This document shows, piece by piece, positions 32,787 to 41,587 of a stretch of 64,000 nucleotides of DNA. Source of the DNA: Photobacterium marinum (GTDB taxonomy: Bacteria; Pseudomonadota; Gammaproteobacteria; Enterobacterales; Vibrionaceae); contig NZ_AMZO01000019.1 in assembly GCF_000331515.1 (NCBI RefSeq), forward strand, positions 52,530 through 116,529, read 5' to 3'. The translations under genes and the position numbers were made by a program. The notes beneath the pieces are model-generated. The model was not told where the DNA came from. It searched no databases and saw only the letters and a program-made list of their open reading frames with translations. Position 1 is the stretch's first letter. The number at the start of each line of letters is the position of its first letter.

Positions 32787-33917
32787 ATGGACGGTTTATT
32801 AAAACTCTGGCTGGATACCGGGATCGCGAACTTTGAGTTCGGTCAGTTGGTTATGATCCTGGTGGGTGCCGGTCTGTTATTTCTGGCGATCCATAAGGGA
32901 TTTGAGCCTTTACTGCTGTTGCCGATGGGGTTCGGCGCCATTCTGGCTAATATTCCCAATGCCGGATTTACTGAGCCGGGCGGGCTGCTTTTTTATATTT
33001 ACCATGTTGGTATTGAAACCGGGGTCTTTCCGCTGCTGATCTTTATGGGAGTCGGGGCTATGACCGATTTCGGTGCCCTGATTGCTAACCCCAAGACATT
33101 ACTGTTGGGGGCCGCGGCTCAGTTCGGGATCTTCTTCACTTTGTTCGGGGCTATCTTGCTGAACCTGGTGCCGGGCATCGACTTTACCCTGGCAGATGCA
33201 TCGTCTATTGCCATCATCGGTGGTGCTGATGGTCCGACCGCTATCTTCCTGGCAAGTCGCTTGTCACCGGATCTGCTGGGTGCAATTGCGGTTGCCGCTT
33301 ATAGCTATATGGCTTTGGTACCGATTATCCAGCCGCCGATCATGAAAGCGCTGACGACAGCCGAGGAACGGACGATTCAGATGCAGCAGTTGCGCCATGT
33401 CAGCAAGGCAGAAAAGGTCCTGTTTCCGTTGGCGGTGCTGTTGATGACGATTCTGTTTCTGCCATCGGCGACACCGCTGGTCGGGATGTTCTGCCTTGGT
33501 AATCTGATGCGAGAGTCCGGTGTGGTGGATCGCCTTTCCAATACCGTTCAGAATGAGCTGATCAATATTGTGACCATCATGCTCGGCCTTGGGGTGGGTT
33601 CTAAGCTGGAAGCTGATAAGTTCCTGCAGTTTGAGACACTGGGGATTCTGGTTCTGGGGGCCGTGGCATTTAGTGTCGGGACCGGAGGTGGCGTACTCAT
33701 GGCGAAGATGCTCAACCGTTTCAGTAAAGAGGATATTAATCCGTTGATCGGTGCAGCCGGTGTTTCGGCTGTACCCATGGCGGCGAGGGTGGTTAATAAG
33801 GTTGGCCTTGAAGCTAACCCGCATAACTTCCTTTTGATGCATGCGATGGGGCCGAATGTGGCCGGAGTACTTGGTTCAGCCGTGGCGGCGGGTATCCTGC
33901 TGGCACTGGTCGGTTAA
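32787..33917 (+). CDS. oadB: Oxaloacetate decarboxylase beta chain OadB
   Basis: OadB is the integral membrane subunit that decarboxylates carboxybiotin and exports Na+. The 376-residue protein has about nine to eleven hydrophobic segments and the signature [22 protein letters not shown] with the conserved Asp, plus [19 protein letters not shown] and the [21 protein letters not shown] end (quoted as family motifs [21 protein letters not shown] and [10 protein letters not shown]). It ends the oad operon before a strong terminator. Confidence 0.96.
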   Translation: MDGLLKLWLDTGIANFEFGQLVMILVGAGLLFLAIHKGFEPLLLLPMGFGAILANIPNAGFTEPGGLLFYIYHVGIETGVFPLLIFMGVGAMTDFGALIANPKTLLLGAAAQFGIFFTLFGAILLNLVPGIDFTLADASSIAIIGGADGPTAIFLASRLSPDLLGAIAVAAYSYMALVPIIQPPIMKALTTAEERTIQMQQLRHVSKAEKVLFPLAVLLMTILFLPSATPLVGMFCLGNLMRESGVVDRLSNTVQNELINIVTIMLGLGVGSKLEADKFLQFETLGILVLGAVAFSVGTGGGVLMAKMLNRFSKEDINPLIGAAGVSAVPMAARVVNKVGLEANPHNFLLMHAMGPNVAGVLGSAVAAGILLALVG

Positions 33918-33936
33918 GGTTATGAGTTAACAGCGG

Positions 33937-33967
33937 GACGGGCAGCCATTGGCTGCCCGTCTTTTTT
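33937..33967 (+). terminator. Intrinsic terminator after oadB
   Basis: GACGGGCAGCC, loop ATT, GGCTGCCCGTC, then six T. Confidence 0.95.
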
Positions 33968-34113
33968 GTCGTCGCATGACACTTTTTGAAATTGTTTAAG
34001 AGACTTTTTAGAGATCAGTGCCACCAATTGTGACGGTTAATGCGGAGCGGTTACTCTGCTCTTGAGTATCAGGTAGTATGGTCGACAAGTTGAGACAGAT
34101 TAAGGAACAGGAC

Positions 34114-35070
34114 ATGAACGAGTGTAAGCAACTGGCCATCCCCCAGTTTGGTGAGCCGTCAGTATTGGCGATGCAAACTGTTGAAATTCCACAGCCGTCA
34201 GCCAACCAAGTGTTGGTCAAAGTTGCCTATGCCGGCGTTAATCCTATCGATGCCAAGACCCGGGCCGGGTTAGGCTGGGCTGCTCAGCAAAACCAGGATA
34301 AGCTGCCTTGGGTGCCGGGTTATGATATTTCCGGTGAGGTGGTGGCACGGGGGACGGAAGTAACTTCAGTCAGCCCGGGAGATTTGGTCTCCGGTTTTGT
34401 CGGTTTCCCTTTACAGGGTGGTGGTTACAGTGAATTCATTCTGGTGGATGCCGGAGCCTTAAGTCGTGTCGAGCCTGATAATGTATCTCTTATTGAAGCG
34501 GCTGCCCTGCCGCTGGCGGGGCAGACAGCGTGGCAGGCACTGGATAAAGCGAAAGTTTCTGACGGTGATCAGGTCTTAATTCTGGCCGGAGCTGGTGGTG
34601 TCGGTCATATCGCGATTCAACTTGCGGTTGCCCGTGGTGCCAGTGTGCTGGCCAGCTGCTCGGCGGATAATGTCGATTTTGTTTCAAAGCTCGGTGCGAT
34701 TGCACTGGATTACCGTCTTGCTCCGCTGGCTGAGCAGACTGGAAAGGTCGATGTGCTGATTGACCTGATGGGCGGTGATACCGGTATCGCTGCCCTTGAT
34801 TGTGTTCGTGAGGGCGGCCGGGTAGTTACTGTCCCGACTATCACCGCAGAGGCCGTTTGTGAGCGGGCCCGTGAACTAGGTCTGGAAGCGGAAGGGATGC
34901 TGGTGACTCCATCGGTTGAGCAGAATGATGCCATGATGGCAATGCTGGAAGTCGGTACGCTACAGCTTTATATCGCGGCTCAATATGGGCTTAGCGACGG
35001 GGCTGAGGCTCATCGACAGATCGAGTCCGGACATACCCGCGGTAAAGTGGTACTGGCTGTTGATATTTGA
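34114..35070 (+). CDS. MDR-family NAD(P)H quinone oxidoreductase-like protein
   Basis: A zinc-independent medium-chain dehydrogenase/reductase, similar to NADPH:quinone oxidoreductases and enoyl reductases. It has the GroES-like N-terminal domain (GVNPIDAKTRAGLG, PWVPGYDISGEVVARG) and a Rossmann domain with AGAGGVGHIAIQLAVARGA. The usual Cys/Glu zinc ligands of alcohol dehydrogenases are not present. The ATG at 34114 (MNECKQLAIPQFGEP) has AAGGAACAGG upstream; an ATG at 34078 would add 12 residues. It stands alone after the oad terminator. The substrate cannot be told from sequence. Confidence 0.82.
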   Translation: MNECKQLAIPQFGEPSVLAMQTVEIPQPSANQVLVKVAYAGVNPIDAKTRAGLGWAAQQNQDKLPWVPGYDISGEVVARGTEVTSVSPGDLVSGFVGFPLQGGGYSEFILVDAGALSRVEPDNVSLIEAAALPLAGQTAWQALDKAKVSDGDQVLILAGAGGVGHIAIQLAVARGASVLASCSADNVDFVSKLGAIALDYRLAPLAEQTGKVDVLIDLMGGDTGIAALDCVREGGRVVTVPTITAEAVCERARELGLEAEGMLVTPSVEQNDAMMAMLEVGTLQLYIAAQYGLSDGAEAHRQIESGHTRGKVVLAVDI

Positions 35071-35123
35071 TGCTGTATACCTGATGGGTGCTACGGTTTC
35101 ATTAATAATGACAAGTTGTTTGA

Positions 35124-35555
35124 ATGCTAGAGTTATTTAACGGTGAATCAGCATTATGGATGTTGTTTACCACTGGTTTTCTGAGTGCCACCCTCCTGCC
35201 CGGGGGCTCAGAGGCAAATTTAATTGCGACCCTCAAGTTGGGTGACAACCTGGTTTGGATGGTGGTGTTAGTCGCGACGTTGGGCAATACATTAGGCGGG
35301 ATGACCAATTACTGGCTTGGAAGATTGTTGCCCGATAAAACTTCTGATGAAAAGCATGGTCATAAAGCTTTGCAATGGCTGAAAAAATACGGTTTTGTTT
35401 CATTGTTTTTCAGCTGGTTACCCGTTATCGGTGATCCTTTGTGTCTGGCGGCTGGGTGGTTGCGTATGCATCACTGGCTGAGTTTTTTCATCATCATGGC
35501 GGGTAAGGCCGCACGCTACAGTGTGCTGGCATTGATCGTACAAGGTTTTTTATAA
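35124..35555 (+). CDS. yqaA: YqaA-family membrane protein
   Basis: A 143-residue inner-membrane protein of the YqaA/SNARE-associated (DedA-like) group. It has the N-terminal amphipathic segment (ALWMLFTTGFLSATLLPGGSE), the conserved LGNTLGGMTNYWLGRLLP motif, the WLPVIGDPLCLAAGWLRM motif and a last hydrophobic segment. The biochemical role is unknown; DedA proteins are thought to move lipids or support membrane homeostasis. In E. coli yqaA also lies between the argVYZQ tRNAs and gshA, so position supports the call. An M16 peptidase follows 11 bp later. Confidence 0.85.
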   Translation: MLELFNGESALWMLFTTGFLSATLLPGGSEANLIATLKLGDNLVWMVVLVATLGNTLGGMTNYWLGRLLPDKTSDEKHGHKALQWLKKYGFVSLFFSWLPVIGDPLCLAAGWLRMHHWLSFFIIMAGKAARYSVLALIVQGFL

Positions 35556-35566
35556 GGAATGCTTAC

Positions 35567-38428
35567 GTGCAAAAGTGGATTCTAGGGGTGGCACTCTTTT
35601 CGTTGGCAGGGTGTGGCAGCCTTGTTTCGGATACGAAAGAGACCAATGCGCCTAAGTTACCTGAAGGGGTAACATTTGTTGAACAGGTGACAAAACAAAA
35701 TTCGGATGTCCCTGTCATTCCGTATTCAAAATATACCTTGTCAAATGGACTGACGGTGGTGTTGCATGAGGATAATTCGGATCCTCTGGTGCATGTCGAT
35801 GTGACCTATCATGTTGGCTCCGCCCGTGAAGAGCTGGGTAAATCCGGCTTTGCTCACTTCTTTGAACATATGATGTTCCAGGGCTCGGAGAATGTCGGTG
35901 ATCAGGAGCATTTCCGCCTGATCACTGAAGCGGGCGGTACCCTGAACGGAACCACTAACCGCGACCGTACTAACTACTTTGAGACGGTACCAGCCAATCA
36001 GTTGGAAAAGATGCTGTGGCTGGAATCGGACCGAATGGGCTTCCTGCTTGGAGCCGTGTCGCAGCGCAAATTTGAAATTCAACGCTCAACGGTGAAGAAC
36101 GAGCGTGCACAGCGTTACGAAAACCGTCCGTATGGTTTGGTATATGAGCGTATGGGCGAAGCCCTGTTTCCGCCGACTCACCCGTATTCGTGGCAGACTA
36201 TAGGTTATGTCGAAGATTTGGATCGTGTCGATGTCAACGATTTGAAGGCTTTCTTCCTGCGTTGGTACGGCCCTAACAATGCCACCCTGACTATCGGCGG
36301 TGATATTGATGCTGAGCAGACCTTAGCCTGGGTGAACAAGTATTTCGGCTCAATTCCGCGAGGTCCGGAAGTGGCGAAACCGGCTAAGAAACCGGTGACC
36401 CTAGATGCCGATCGTTACCTGACCTTGGAAGATAAGATCCAGTTGCCGATGCTGCTGATGGCCTGGCCGACATCGTACAACGGTGCCGAAGATGAAGCGT
36501 CGCTGGATATGCTGGCGCGCGTGATTGGTGGCGGTAAGAACAGCCTGATGTATCAGAATCTGGTCAAAACAGGTGATGTAGTAGATGCTGGTGCTTTCCA
36601 TGACTGTGCTGAGCTGGCTTGTACCATGTATGTGTATGTGATGGGACAAAGTGGCGATAAAGGCAACCTGAAGACACTACGCAGCAAAGTGAAAAATGTT
36701 CTGGATGGACTGGAGCAGCGCGGTGTAAGCACCAAGGAGCTTAATGAGCTGAAGGGGACGGTTGAAGCCGGAGCTATTTTTGGCCTGCAGAGCGTCAGCG
36801 GCAAGGTGTCACAGCTGGCTGCTTATGAAACGTTTTTTGATGACCCTGGGTACTTGGGAGTCGAGCTGAAAAACCTGCGTTCGGTAACACCGGAGAGCAT
36901 GGAACAAGCTTACATGCACTATATCAACGGTAATCCGAGTGTCACGCTAAGTGTGGTTCCGAAAGGCAAGACCTCCCTGCAGGCGGCAAAACCAAACTTT
37001 ACGTCACCGGAGCGGATCATACCTGAGCACCAGAAAGTGGCTGACGATCAGCTTCTGTTGCGTGAGCCGGTTGATAACTTTGATCGCTCGGTGATGCCGG
37101 AGCCGTCAAATCCGGTAGAAGCGGTAATGCCGGAGCTGTATCAGTTCGAATTGGCTAATGGTATTAAGGTGTTGGGTACCAAGTACCGCGAGACACCAAC
37201 GGTGGAGCTGCAAATGCTGATCCCGGCAGGTCGTCGTTTTGAACCTGAAGGAAAGATGGGGCTGGCGAAACTGACTGCCTCCATGATGATGGAGGCGACC
37301 AAGAACTCTTCTGCTGAAGAAATTGCTTCCCGTCTCGATAGCCTGGGTAGCTCGATCGGCTTTAATGCCGGCTTGTATGGTACGGTTGTCTCTGTGACTA
37401 CGCTGGAGAAAAACCTGACTGAAACCTTGGCTATTTTGGAAGAGCGTTTGTTTGCGCCGGCATTTACTGAAGCCGACTTTGAGCGCATCAAGAAGCAGGC
37501 GCTGGAAGGAGTGATTTACGAGCACCAGCGTCCGGGGTGGCTAGCCAGTCAGGCATCAAGAGAAGTGCTGTATGGCGGCACGTCTTTCAGCCTGCCTCCG
37601 GAAGGGACAACAGCCTCGCTGAATGACACCACTCTTGGTGATGTGAAGGCTTTCTACCAGCGTTACTACACGCCGAACGGGGCGGACATTGTGGTTGTCG
37701 GTGATATTACAGCAGACAAGCTGACTGAGCAGTTGGACTTCCTGGCGAAATGGCAGGGGGCACCAAAACCGCAATACACCACCCCATCATTGCCTGAGCT
37801 TCCTAAGCAAACGCTATGGATGGTCGATAAGCCGGGGGCTCCGCAGACAATGATCCGTCTGGTTCGTCAGGGGCTGCCTTATGATGCGACCGGGGAACTG
37901 TTTGAAACCCAGCTGTCAAACTTTAACCTGGCCGGTAACTTTAACAGCCGCATCAACCTCAACCTGCGTGAAGACAAAGGTTACACCTATGGTGCTGGTG
38001 GCTACCAGATGGGTGGTAAAGAAGTTGGTCAGTCGGTGTTTTATGCACAGGTGAGGGCAGATGCCAGCCTGGCATCGGTGAAAGAATTCCTGGCCGAGCT
38101 TGAGAAAATGAGCACGGAAGGCGTGACTGATAAAGAAGTCGAATTTATGCGCCTGGCTGTTGGTCAGAAAGATGCCCTTAACTATGAAACGCCGGGTAAG
38201 AAAGCGCAGTTGCTGGGACAGATCCTGACATACTCGTTGCCGGAAAATTTTGTTGAGACCCGTAACGACATTGTTGCATCAATCAGCAAGCAGCGCCTGA
38301 ATGAGCTGGCGGCGAAGTGGTTCAATCCGGAAGATTACCAGATCATTGTGGTGGGGGATGCCAAGTCCTTAATTCCACAGTTTGAAACCCTGGGAATTCC
38401 GATTAAAACCCTGCAGTTACAGCAGTAA
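35567..38428 (+). CDS. Insulinase-like M16 zinc peptidase, lipoprotein
   Basis: A 953-residue M16-family metallopeptidase made of two halves. The start is GTG. The first residues form a lipoprotein signal with lipobox SLAGC (Cys16), so the protein is probably anchored in the envelope. The N-terminal half has the inverted zinc motif HFFEH (His97, Glu100, His101) and a distal Glu near ERAQRYENRPYG. The C-terminal half (from about residue 510) repeats the fold without the motif and has the R/Y pair segment LREDKGYTYGAGGY. Vibrios carry a similar gene next to gshA. Its substrate is unknown; it may degrade small periplasmic peptides. Confidence 0.88.
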   Translation: MQKWILGVALFSLAGCGSLVSDTKETNAPKLPEGVTFVEQVTKQNSDVPVIPYSKYTLSNGLTVVLHEDNSDPLVHVDVTYHVGSAREELGKSGFAHFFEHMMFQGSENVGDQEHFRLITEAGGTLNGTTNRDRTNYFETVPANQLEKMLWLESDRMGFLLGAVSQRKFEIQRSTVKNERAQRYENRPYGLVYERMGEALFPPTHPYSWQTIGYVEDLDRVDVNDLKAFFLRWYGPNNATLTIGGDIDAEQTLAWVNKYFGSIPRGPEVAKPAKKPVTLDADRYLTLEDKIQLPMLLMAWPTSYNGAEDEASLDMLARVIGGGKNSLMYQNLVKTGDVVDAGAFHDCAELACTMYVYVMGQSGDKGNLKTLRSKVKNVLDGLEQRGVSTKELNELKGTVEAGAIFGLQSVSGKVSQLAAYETFFDDPGYLGVELKNLRSVTPESMEQAYMHYINGNPSVTLSVVPKGKTSLQAAKPNFTSPERIIPEHQKVADDQLLLREPVDNFDRSVMPEPSNPVEAVMPELYQFELANGIKVLGTKYRETPTVELQMLIPAGRRFEPEGKMGLAKLTASMMMEATKNSSAEEIASRLDSLGSSIGFNAGLYGTVVSVTTLEKNLTETLAILEERLFAPAFTEADFERIKKQALEGVIYEHQRPGWLASQASREVLYGGTSFSLPPEGTTASLNDTTLGDVKAFYQRYYTPNGADIVVVGDITADKLTEQLDFLAKWQGAPKPQYTTPSLPELPKQTLWMVDKPGAPQTMIRLVRQGLPYDATGELFETQLSNFNLAGNFNSRINLNLREDKGYTYGAGGYQMGGKEVGQSVFYAQVRADASLASVKEFLAELEKMSTEGVTDKEVEFMRLAVGQKDALNYETPGKKAQLLGQILTYSLPENFVETRNDIVASISKQRLNELAAKWFNPEDYQIIVVGDAKSLIPQFETLGIPIKTLQLQQ

Positions 38429-38447
38429 CTACTTGGATTATGAAGTC

Positions 38448-38477
38448 ACAGCCGGCATCGAATATGCCGGCTGTTTT
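38448..38477 (+). terminator. Intrinsic terminator after the M16 peptidase gene
   Basis: ACAGCCGGCAT, loop CGAAT, ATGCCGGCTGT (11 perfect pairs), then TTTATT. Confidence 0.9.
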
Positions 38478-38624
38478 ATTGAAGCGGTCTGTTACTTGTA
38501 TCCCTCTGAATTGGGCTAGATTGTTTACAGGCTGTAAAACTGTTTCGCAGTAATAATCATGGTAATCAGAAACAATAATGATTACTCTACCCCACTTAGA
38601 TGTTAATGATTGAGAATCACCTTG

Positions 38625-40190
38625 ATGGATTTTTCACAAAGGTTGCAGCAGGTTTCTGCCAACCCTGAAGCACTAACTCAGATTGGGCGCGGCCTGGAGC
38701 GAGAAGCGCTACGTATTACCCCTCAGGGAGAGTTGTCTGCAGAGCCTCATCCGGCTGGATTAGGTTCGGCACTGACCAATAAATGGGTAACCACCGACTT
38801 TGCCGAGTCGCTGTTGGAGTTTATTACTCCGGTATCTCAAAACGTAGACCATTTGTTGTCGCAGCTCAGTGATATTCATCAGTTCACTTACAGCAAACTG
38901 GATCAGGAAACTCTCTGGCCGATGTCGATGCCGTGTTTTGTCGGCAGAGAAGATGACATTACCCTGGCTCAATACGGTTCGTCTAACAGCGGTCGAATGA
39001 AAACCCTGTATCGTGAAGGTCTTAAACATCGTTACGGCAGTGTGATGCAGGTGATTTCCGGCGTTCACTTTAATTTCTCATTCCCGGATGCTTTCTGGGA
39101 TCAGCTATTTGGTGAGCAGAATGAGCTGGCTCGTCAGGACTCGGTGTCGGATGCCTACTTTGCTCTGATACGTAACTACTACCGCTTTGGCTGGTTGATC
39201 CCTTACCTGTTTGGTGCATCACCGGCGCTATGTAGCTCTTTTGTTGATAAGACCAATACATCCCTGAATTTTGAGGAAGTCGGTAACGGTACTTACTATC
39301 TGCCGAATGCAACGGCTTTACGCCTGAGTGATTTGGGTTATACCAACCACGAACAAAGTTCGCTGAAAATCGGCTTTAACAGCCTGGAGCAGTACCTCGA
39401 CGGGCTGCGCAGGGCGATCCGTACTCCATCAGAAGAATTTGCCAAAATTGGCGTCAAGGTAGATGGTCAGTACCGTCAGCTGAATGACAATGTGCTGCAA
39501 ATTGAAAATGAGCTTTACGCACCGATCCGTCCTAAGCGTGTTGCTAAAGGCAGTGAAAAGCCGTCAGAAGCTCTGGCTCGTGGTGGCGTGGAATACATTG
39601 AAGTTCGCTCGCTGGACGTCAACCCGTTCAGTCCGATCGGGATTAATGAAGATCAGGTTCGCTTCTTGGATCTGTTCCTGACCTGGGCCGTTCTGTCATC
39701 ATCGGCTTCTATGGATGATGCTGAGCTGGAATGCTGGCGAGATAACTGGAACCGTGTGGTTCTTGATGGTCGTAATCCGGATTTGCAACTGAAGATCGGC
39801 TGCGGCGGTGAACGTTTGTCTGTGCGCGACTGGAGCTTGCGTGTCTTTGCTGAGTTGGATCAGGTAGCTGAAGTAATGGATGCCGCTGCCGGTAACCAGA
39901 ATTATCAGCAGACGCTTTCCCGTCTGAAAAACTGGATTGAAGATCCTGCGTTGACGCTGTCCGGACGTTTGCTGGCTGAAATCAAGCAGCAGCAAGGTAT
40001 CGGTAAGGTGGGACGCTCTCTGGCTGATGCCCATGCCAATGCTTTCCAACAGCGACAGCTGACTTTTTATTCTCAGCAGGAATTTGAACAGGAAGCTGAA
40101 GCATCAAAAGAAAGGCAGCAGCAGATTGAGTTGGGTGACGAGGTGTCATTCGAACAATTTCTGGATGACTACTTTGCCGATCTGAAATAA
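38625..40190 (+). CDS. gshA: Glutamate-cysteine ligase GshA
   Basis: GshA joins glutamate and cysteine, the first and rate-limiting step of glutathione synthesis. The 521-residue protein belongs to the gammaproteobacterial GshA class: [38 protein letters not shown]-like [27 protein letters not shown], and [19 protein letters not shown]. The ATG at 38625 (MDFSQRLQQ) is more likely than the TTG at 38610. luxS follows further down, as in E. coli and vibrios. Confidence 0.97.
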   Translation: MDFSQRLQQVSANPEALTQIGRGLEREALRITPQGELSAEPHPAGLGSALTNKWVTTDFAESLLEFITPVSQNVDHLLSQLSDIHQFTYSKLDQETLWPMSMPCFVGREDDITLAQYGSSNSGRMKTLYREGLKHRYGSVMQVISGVHFNFSFPDAFWDQLFGEQNELARQDSVSDAYFALIRNYYRFGWLIPYLFGASPALCSSFVDKTNTSLNFEEVGNGTYYLPNATALRLSDLGYTNHEQSSLKIGFNSLEQYLDGLRRAIRTPSEEFAKIGVKVDGQYRQLNDNVLQIENELYAPIRPKRVAKGSEKPSEALARGGVEYIEVRSLDVNPFSPIGINEDQVRFLDLFLTWAVLSSSASMDDAELECWRDNWNRVVLDGRNPDLQLKIGCGGERLSVRDWSLRVFAELDQVAEVMDAAAGNQNYQQTLSRLKNWIEDPALTLSGRLLAEIKQQQGIGKVGRSLADAHANAFQQRQLTFYSQQEFEQEAEASKERQQQIELGDEVSFEQFLDDYFADLK

Positions 40191-40215
40191 CCTGAGTGCT
40201 GAATAAAATTCAGGT

Positions 40216-40243
40216 AAAAAAATGGGCAGCTACCTTGCTGCCC
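40216..40243 (-). terminator. Intrinsic terminator oriented leftward, after gshA
   Basis: On the minus strand GGGGCAGC, loop, GCTGCCC is followed by seven T (the plus-strand A tract at 40216-40222). On the plus strand no T tract follows, so it does not fit as the gshA terminator. It would end a leftward transcript, yet no minus-strand gene is near. Confidence 0.7.
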
Positions 40244-40337
40244 CATAAAACAATTTCGCAGGGATGACGGCAGTGTTACTGCCAATCATATAATCTGACC
40301 ACCTGCTTTCGGTTTGGTTCCAAATTTGAGGGAATAT

Positions 40338-40949
40338 ATGCGAACAATTATCCGCCAAGCCCTTTTCTCCGGCCTTGTTATTACCCTGTCAGGCTGTGCT
40401 ACACCTCCCCCAAAAGATCAGTCCAACCTCTGTAATATTTTCCGTGAAAAACCGGATTGGTATGAGTATGCCGTGGATATGCAGGACGAATGGGGGACCC
40501 CGGTACAGGTAGCGATGGCATTTATCAAACAGGAAAGCAGCTTTCGCCATGATGCCCGGCCACCGAAAGACTATATTTTAGGCTTTATTCCCTGGGGACG
40601 GGTCAGCAGTGCATACGGTTATGCCCAGGCTCAGGATCCGGCATGGGCCGACTACCAGAAGGCGACTGGTAACGGTGGCTCGCGTACTGATTTTGCCGAT
40701 TCGCTGATGTTTGTCGGTTGGTATACCTCTGAAACTCAGCGCCAGTTGGGCGTTTCCAAATGGGATGCCTACAACCAGTACCTGGCTTACCATGAGGGAC
40801 GGGGCGGCTTTAAGCGTGGTACCTACAAGTCCAAGCCATCCCTGATTGCGGTGTCACGTAAGGTAGACAAGCAGGCGAAGGCATATGGTTGGCAACTAAA
40901 ACAGTGTCGGCAGGAATTGGAAGATAATCGCAGCTGGTGGCCGTTTTGA
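40338..40949 (+). CDS. Lytic-transglycosylase-like lipoprotein
   Basis: A 203-residue envelope lipoprotein with lipobox TLSGC (Cys20) and a lysozyme-fold SLT-type domain. The catalytic Glu66 lies in FIKQESSFRHDA, the GLMQ-like motif appears as YGYAQAQ, and the third motif as YLAYHEGRGGFKRG in place of AYNAG. It therefore probably cuts or binds peptidoglycan strands at the outer membrane, but activity is not shown. The ATG at 40338 follows GAGGGA; an upstream in-frame start at 40314 would break the signal peptide. It lies between gshA and luxS, an arrangement seen in vibrios. Confidence 0.82.
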   Translation: MRTIIRQALFSGLVITLSGCATPPPKDQSNLCNIFREKPDWYEYAVDMQDEWGTPVQVAMAFIKQESSFRHDARPPKDYILGFIPWGRVSSAYGYAQAQDPAWADYQKATGNGGSRTDFADSLMFVGWYTSETQRQLGVSKWDAYNQYLAYHEGRGGFKRGTYKSKPSLIAVSRKVDKQAKAYGWQLKQCRQELEDNRSWWPF

Positions 40950-41000
40950 TCTAGGCTATGGTTATCTGTCGTGATTACGTAGGCAAAGGAGAAGGAAGCA

Positions 41001-41519
41001 ATGCCATTACTTGATAGTTTTACCGTTGATCACACCCGGATGCATGCACCGGCTGTCCGGATAGCGAAAACCATGCAGACCCCGAAAGGGGATACCATTA
41101 CAGTGTTCGATCTGCGTTTTTGCCGTCCGAACATTGATATCCTCAGCGAGCGTGGGATTCATACCTTAGAACACCTCTATGCCGGCTTTATGCGCCAGCA
41201 CCTTAACTCAGATAATGTCGAGATCATCGATATCTCCCCGATGGGCTGCCGGACCGGTTTCTACATGAGCCTGATTGGTTCGCCTAGCGAGCAGCAAGTG
41301 GCGCTGGGGTGGAAAGAAGCGATGGAAGATGTGTTGAGAGTGGAATCACAGGACAGGATTCCGGAACTTAACGAATACCAGTGCGGTACTTTCGGTATGC
41401 ATTCCCTTGACGAAGCAAAAGACATTGCCCGCAAGGTGTTGGATCAGGGGATCGACGTCAATAAGAACGATGAGCTGGCGTTGCCCGAATCCATGTTACA
41501 AGAGCTGAAAGTTAAATAA
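41001..41519 (+). CDS. luxS: S-ribosylhomocysteine lyase LuxS (AI-2 synthesis)
   Basis: LuxS cleaves S-ribosylhomocysteine to homocysteine and DPD, the precursor of autoinducer-2, and so recycles the methyl-donor by-product while making a quorum signal. The 172-residue protein has the Fe/Zn site HTLEH (His54, His58) with the third ligand Cys128 ([12 protein letters not shown]), and the catalytic Cys83 in [21 protein letters not shown] precedes the ATG. A terminator follows at 41541. Confidence 0.98.
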   Translation: MPLLDSFTVDHTRMHAPAVRIAKTMQTPKGDTITVFDLRFCRPNIDILSERGIHTLEHLYAGFMRQHLNSDNVEIIDISPMGCRTGFYMSLIGSPSEQQVALGWKEAMEDVLRVESQDRIPELNEYQCGTFGMHSLDEAKDIARKVLDQGIDVNKNDELALPESMLQELKVK

Positions 41520-41540
41520 GCGCGTTCAAAATCAATAATA

Positions 41541-41567
41541 AGAAGCCGGCAAGTTGCCGGCTTCTTT
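41541..41567. terminator. Intrinsic terminator between luxS and corB
   Basis: AGAAGCCGGC, loop AAGTT, GCCGGCTTCTTT. Strong for luxS; the minus strand side has a weaker T tract (CTTATT) for corB. Confidence 0.9.
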
Positions 41568-41587
41568 CATTCTGACAAAGGTATAAG

